Assembly (NCBI GenBank): GCA_001584585.1
Contig: LSYV01000015.1
Coordinates: forward strand, 523,871 to 583,525
Direction of reading: 5' to 3'
DNA from: Gonium pectorale
Taxonomy: Eukaryota > Chlorophyta > Chlorophyceae > Chlamydomonadales > Volvocaceae
Length of the DNA stretch: 59,655 nt
The notes below the pieces were generated by a model. That model made no database searches. It was not told the DNA's origin and saw only the letters and a list, made by a program, of their open reading frames with translations. Below are positions 56,315 to 59,655 of the stretch, piece by piece; within the stretch, counting starts at the first letter, position 1, and each line of letters begins with the position of its first letter. The translations under genes were made by a program, and so were the position numbers.

Positions 56315-58267
56315 GCCTGCCCCTGGACCCCGTGGAGCCGTGGAGGCGTGCGTCGCCAGCTGCCGGCCCGGGAGCAGGCGGCTCTTGGCGGGTGAGGGAG
56401 GCAGGTTGAAGCGTGCATTGATGTCAGAGGGAAGAGGATTGGGGACTCAGCTGCGGCCTGTGCGTCCCGGCGAGGAAGCCAACCGCGCCCACCTGGACCT
56501 AAGGTTGCTCTGACGCATGTTTTGTTGGCTAATTTAGCAGCTCTGCACTTCGTTTTGTGGGCATCTGTGAGGGGTAGGGGTGGAGGGGTTGGGACTCGGA
56601 GAGCTGAAGTAATGGGCAGCAGGCCTCCAGTGGAGCGGGACAGGTCGCAGGGGCCCTATGGCCGCAATTGCCGAGGGCGCCTGCGTTGGTTGCAGCGGAG
56701 CAGGGTGCGCCCGGCGCTGGGCTCCGGGTGCCCTCGTGGGCATGTGAGGAGTCTTGTACCGTATCGCATCGTACCGCGCGAACTGATCCCGTAACTGTAC
56801 TTGTAGGAAGGGGGGTATTGAGTGCTGCCGCTCCCACGGTGTGTACCGCAGCTGGGCCGCCCCCTGTTTGCGTGTTGGGCGGCCTGGGCCACTGCCGGGT
56901 TCACGGACAATGCGCTGTCGTCAGTGGGGCTGCAACTGAGTGGCGTGCGCAGGGAGCGCCCTACATGCCGCTCCTGTGTTTTGTGTGCGCCTCGCCGTGC
57001 TGCCTGCATGCTGCCTTATGGTTACTGATTGGTGAGTATCTCTTCGACTGTGTAGGAATGCCGGGTGCAGTGCAGGGCGTAGGGTGCGTGGAGCCTGGCG
57101 GCATGCAGCCGTGCTTAGGGAACGCGAGGATGCGCTCTGCGCCGTTCGGCGGCGTGCGGGCTGCCGCACCCGTTGGGATGTGGCTGGGTGCGTGCGTGCG
57201 CTTGTGCGGCCAGCCGGGCTGCGTCCTATGCTGCACGGCGGGCCCGTCGGACTTCTGGGTGCGGTATCATATCGGTGCTCCGTGCCTCCACCTGTTTGGG
57301 CTGGCGAGGGTTGGCGCTGCTGGCGGCGTGAGGCGGGCAGGCGGGCACGGAGCTGCAGGCCACCAGCAAGCCGCAAGCCGGCCGCATGGGCGGGGCGGGT
57401 GGGGACGCACAGTCAAGGCAAGCAACTGTGTAGATCATGCCAACTGTCAATCCATTATCCATACCGGAACATTATCCGCTGCTTGTTGGGTTGCGCCCTC
57501 AGTACAAGCGCGGCTCAAGCCATGCACCCCAACCACCGTGTCAAGGGCAGCCTCCTGAAGCGCTGCCGCAATTCCATGTACGACCCACTATCGGCCGCCC
57601 AGTGGTGCATCGCCCAGTCGCGCGCCGGCGCTCTCTTGCTACCTCCGCGGCGTCGGTATCTTCGGCACATCTCGAGACGGCAGCCAAAGATCTGCGCGGC
57701 CCATCGACCTAAAATATGGCTGCCGCACTCCTTGGCGGCACAAATCCACATCACGGAATCCGTACACATACATGCCCACCGTCGCGATAGGTCTCACCGG
57801 GCTGAAAAACTCCAAGCCATACGTGCCGACAAACAGAAAGCCGCAAGGAAGCGATCGGACACCACGCCGGAGGACGCCGGGGCTTCCCGGCTCCACACCG
57901 GCACGCGTCAGACGGCCATGCCTTGCTCCCTGTGCGTCCCCCAACCGGACAAATCCTTAATGAAGAGACCAGCTCCTACACACGTGTGCGCATGACACGA
58001 CCCGCCACCGCCACGTGCGTCGGTGCGTGGCACATCAGCCGGGCCAGCCCTCGACCCCAAAAGCCGCCGAGGGCGGCAGATCCGTAGCACTGGGACGGCC
58101 GCGCAGAAAGCAGGGCTGCGAAAATGTGGTTGCTACGGGCTGACGCCCCGGATTGGGGCGGTGCCGCAATCGCGCAGCGACCACCTCTGGGCGGGGCCCA
58201 TCGCCCCCGGTGATGAGCGAATGACACCGGAGCAGCATCGGCGTCACGCAACGGCACCCGAAGCTGC
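56315..58267. other. Convergent intergenic region, ZIP and coiled-coil gene 3' UTRs
   Basis: No supported exon on either strand. The ZIP gene ends at 56314 going right and the coiled-coil gene ends at 58268 going left. Open frames on both strands (for example 56668-57558 and 57084-57995, plus strand) are rich in Cys, Arg and Ala with no recognisable motif, as is typical of chance frames in GC-rich DNA. Confidence 0.4.
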
Positions 58268-59655
58268 CTACATGAAAGACTGCAGCAGCTTGGCGAGCTG
58301 CGGCATCTTGGCGGCTCGCCCCTTGACCGCATCCGCCTTGGCGCGCGCCTCGTTCAGCGCCACCTCGTTCTCCTGTAACGCAAAGGTGAGGTGGTCATGG
58401 GCAAACATTGTGGAACGAGCTGTTGCGCGACCGGCGGGTTGCTTCCGAGGCGAGGCAGGCGTCAGAGGTGTGCTGGAGGAGGGTAGCGAAGAAGGGACGG
58501 TGGGAGAGGAGGGTGCATGGCTGCGGCTGGCGGCTGGGCGGGGCTGCATGTGCGGTGTCGTACTTCCTTCACACTCCGTACGGTACGAAGGCGCCCGATG
58601 CGCACACTCCGGTCCCAACCGCGCTCGTCAGTCGCCGTCTGAGCGCCCGCCCCGTCCACAACACCGCCCATCGCGCTCCCACTCCCGCGATTCACCCGAA
58701 CTGCTTGCCAGCCCCCACACCTCAATCCCTGAGATACGGCGCCCCCGTGTCGCGCCCCGACACACATATCCTTCATTACCCCCTTCTCCCCCTCTCGTCC
58801 CCCGCCCCACTGCCGGCCGGCCCACCTGCGCCAGTGCCGCGATGCGCCGCTTGACGCCCTGCCTCCGCTGATCGATGGCCAGCTTGATCTGGCCGGTCTG
58901 GTTCTCCAGCGCCGTGTGCTCCTCGTTGTACTGCTCCCACAGCTGGGCCATCTCCTATACGCACAGCAAGTACGGAGACACGCCGTACGACAGGGTACGA
59001 CAGGGTCTTGGTGATGGTGCTGTTTGGTCAGGTGTGCGGTGAGGCACGTCGACAGCGCGGCGATTGGGACATTCGGGTGAGCAGGTGGTGCGACTGCCAT
59101 GAGACGACTGTCATGCTCAGCCCCGAAGAAGCCTGACCTCTGCTCTGGCAGTCGAGGCGGCCGCCACCAACCCGTTTCCCAACCGTCAACCACCCGCCCC
59201 AACCACCTGCTGGTACTTCTGCGTGAGCTGCTCCATTTGGTTGACCTTGTCCTGGAGGCTCTTGAGCGTCTTGGTGTAGGCGCTCCGGGCGGCGGCGGCG
59301 CTGTCCTTGGCCTCCTGCGGGCCCCTCATGAGGGGATGGCGGGAACAAGCGGAGCTGGACAGAACAGGGCTCGAGGTTGCGACTGCCCCATAGGGAATAA
59401 TGGCTAACGGCGCTTGTGTGTTGGCCGCCCAATTCGAGCGAAGTGGGATCTTGGCGATGGCGGGGCTGTCCGTTGCCTCCCGTTGCCGATGAAAGGCGGG
59501 AAGGGTGGCCGAAGCCAGACGAAAAGCCGGAGGGGCACAGCTTGGGGTGAGAGGATACGTGGCCATCTCGCCTCCCCCAACTCGCGGTCCTCAACCGCCT
59601 CGCTTCCCCTATCTTCCCCTGCCATTCGCCCCTTCCGTCCCCCGTCCTTCCTCCC
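58268..59655 (-). CDS. C-terminal part of a coiled-coil protein (5' end outside window)
   Basis: Three exons, all phase 0: 59314-59207 (36 codons), 58954-58826 (43 codons) and 58372-58268 (34 codons plus TAG). All introns have GT-AG borders. The 113 residues are almost wholly helical and charged, with heptad spacing (AYTKTLKSLQDKVNQME, MAQLWEQYNEEHTALENQ, KLAIDQRRQGVKRRIAAL, NEVALNEARAKADAV). They end KMPQLAKLLQSFM. This is a long parallel-type coiled coil, as in ciliary, intraflagellar transport or cytoskeletal proteins, but I could not assign a family. The upstream exons lie past the right edge. Confidence 0.65.

Noticed and set aside
57084..57995. 303-codon plus-strand open frame downstream of ZIP
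   Set aside because: Composition (Arg, Cys, Ala, His) is typical of chance frames in GC-rich DNA, with no conserved block.
58268..59314. Naming the right-edge coiled coil as a specific IFT or CCDC protein
   Set aside because: Parts resemble several ciliary coiled coils loosely, but the C-terminal sequences I could recall do not match in order.

Overview
The window looks like nuclear DNA of a chlorophycean green alga, most likely a volvocine relative of Chlamydomonas, Gonium or Volvox. It is GC-rich. Its genes are broken by many short introns with GT(G/A)-AG borders. Their coding parts include Ala/Gly/Pro/Gln-rich tracts. The set of families also fits: a chloroplast-type ClpR subunit, a plant/cyanobacterial-type acyl-ACP synthetase, a SOUL protein, ERLIN and ZIP proteins, and a DIRS-type retroelement. 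No tRNA, rRNA, CRISPR or bacterial-type operon was seen. Gene models were built by joining conserved protein blocks with splice sites whose phases agree. No transcript data were available.

Layout. 1-1510 (+): the 3' end of a gene with one WD40-like block. 9418-2237 (-): a long gene whose first part looks like a very divergent kinesin motor and whose second part is low complexity plus coiled coil. 13968-11445 and 19030-16036 (-): two tandem paralogues that share an F-x-S-W-W block, a W-rich block and a Y-F-x-E-Y-R-x-K basic block, each followed by a very large low-complexity last exon. They resemble the VARL (RegA/RLS) proteins of volvocine algae, but that name rests on memory of the family. 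20902-22660 (+): a decayed DIRS-like retroelement fragment (RNase H, PHD finger, tyrosine recombinase). 27864-24044 (-): a SET/MYND (SMYD-type) lysine methyltransferase with all eight exons resolved. 29534-36080 (+): an AAE15/16-type long-chain acyl-ACP synthetase lacking only its N-terminal exon(s). 38281-40143 (+): a secreted SOUL haem-binding protein. 41782-46626 (+): an ERLIN-type SPFH/prohibitin protein. 52120-48330 (-): a catalytically dead ClpP homologue (ClpR, ClpR6-like), 5' exon(s) unresolved. 53020-56314 (+): a complete ZIP metal transporter. From the right edge to 58268 (-): the C-terminus of a coiled-coil protein.

The neighbours do not form a pathway, as expected for nuclear DNA. 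Two pairs are divergent: SMYD with the acyl-ACP synthetase, and ClpR with ZIP. Two products, the acyl-ACP synthetase and ClpR, belong to families that act in plastids.

The most notable observations are: a PHD finger in frame with the tyrosine recombinase of the DIRS-like element; a 7-bp tandem duplication that breaks that recombinase; the tandem VARL-like pair, one member with a 24-nt microexon coding only a basic motif; a kinesin-like motor that has lost its nucleotide-binding residues; and three likely GC-AG introns in two adjacent genes.
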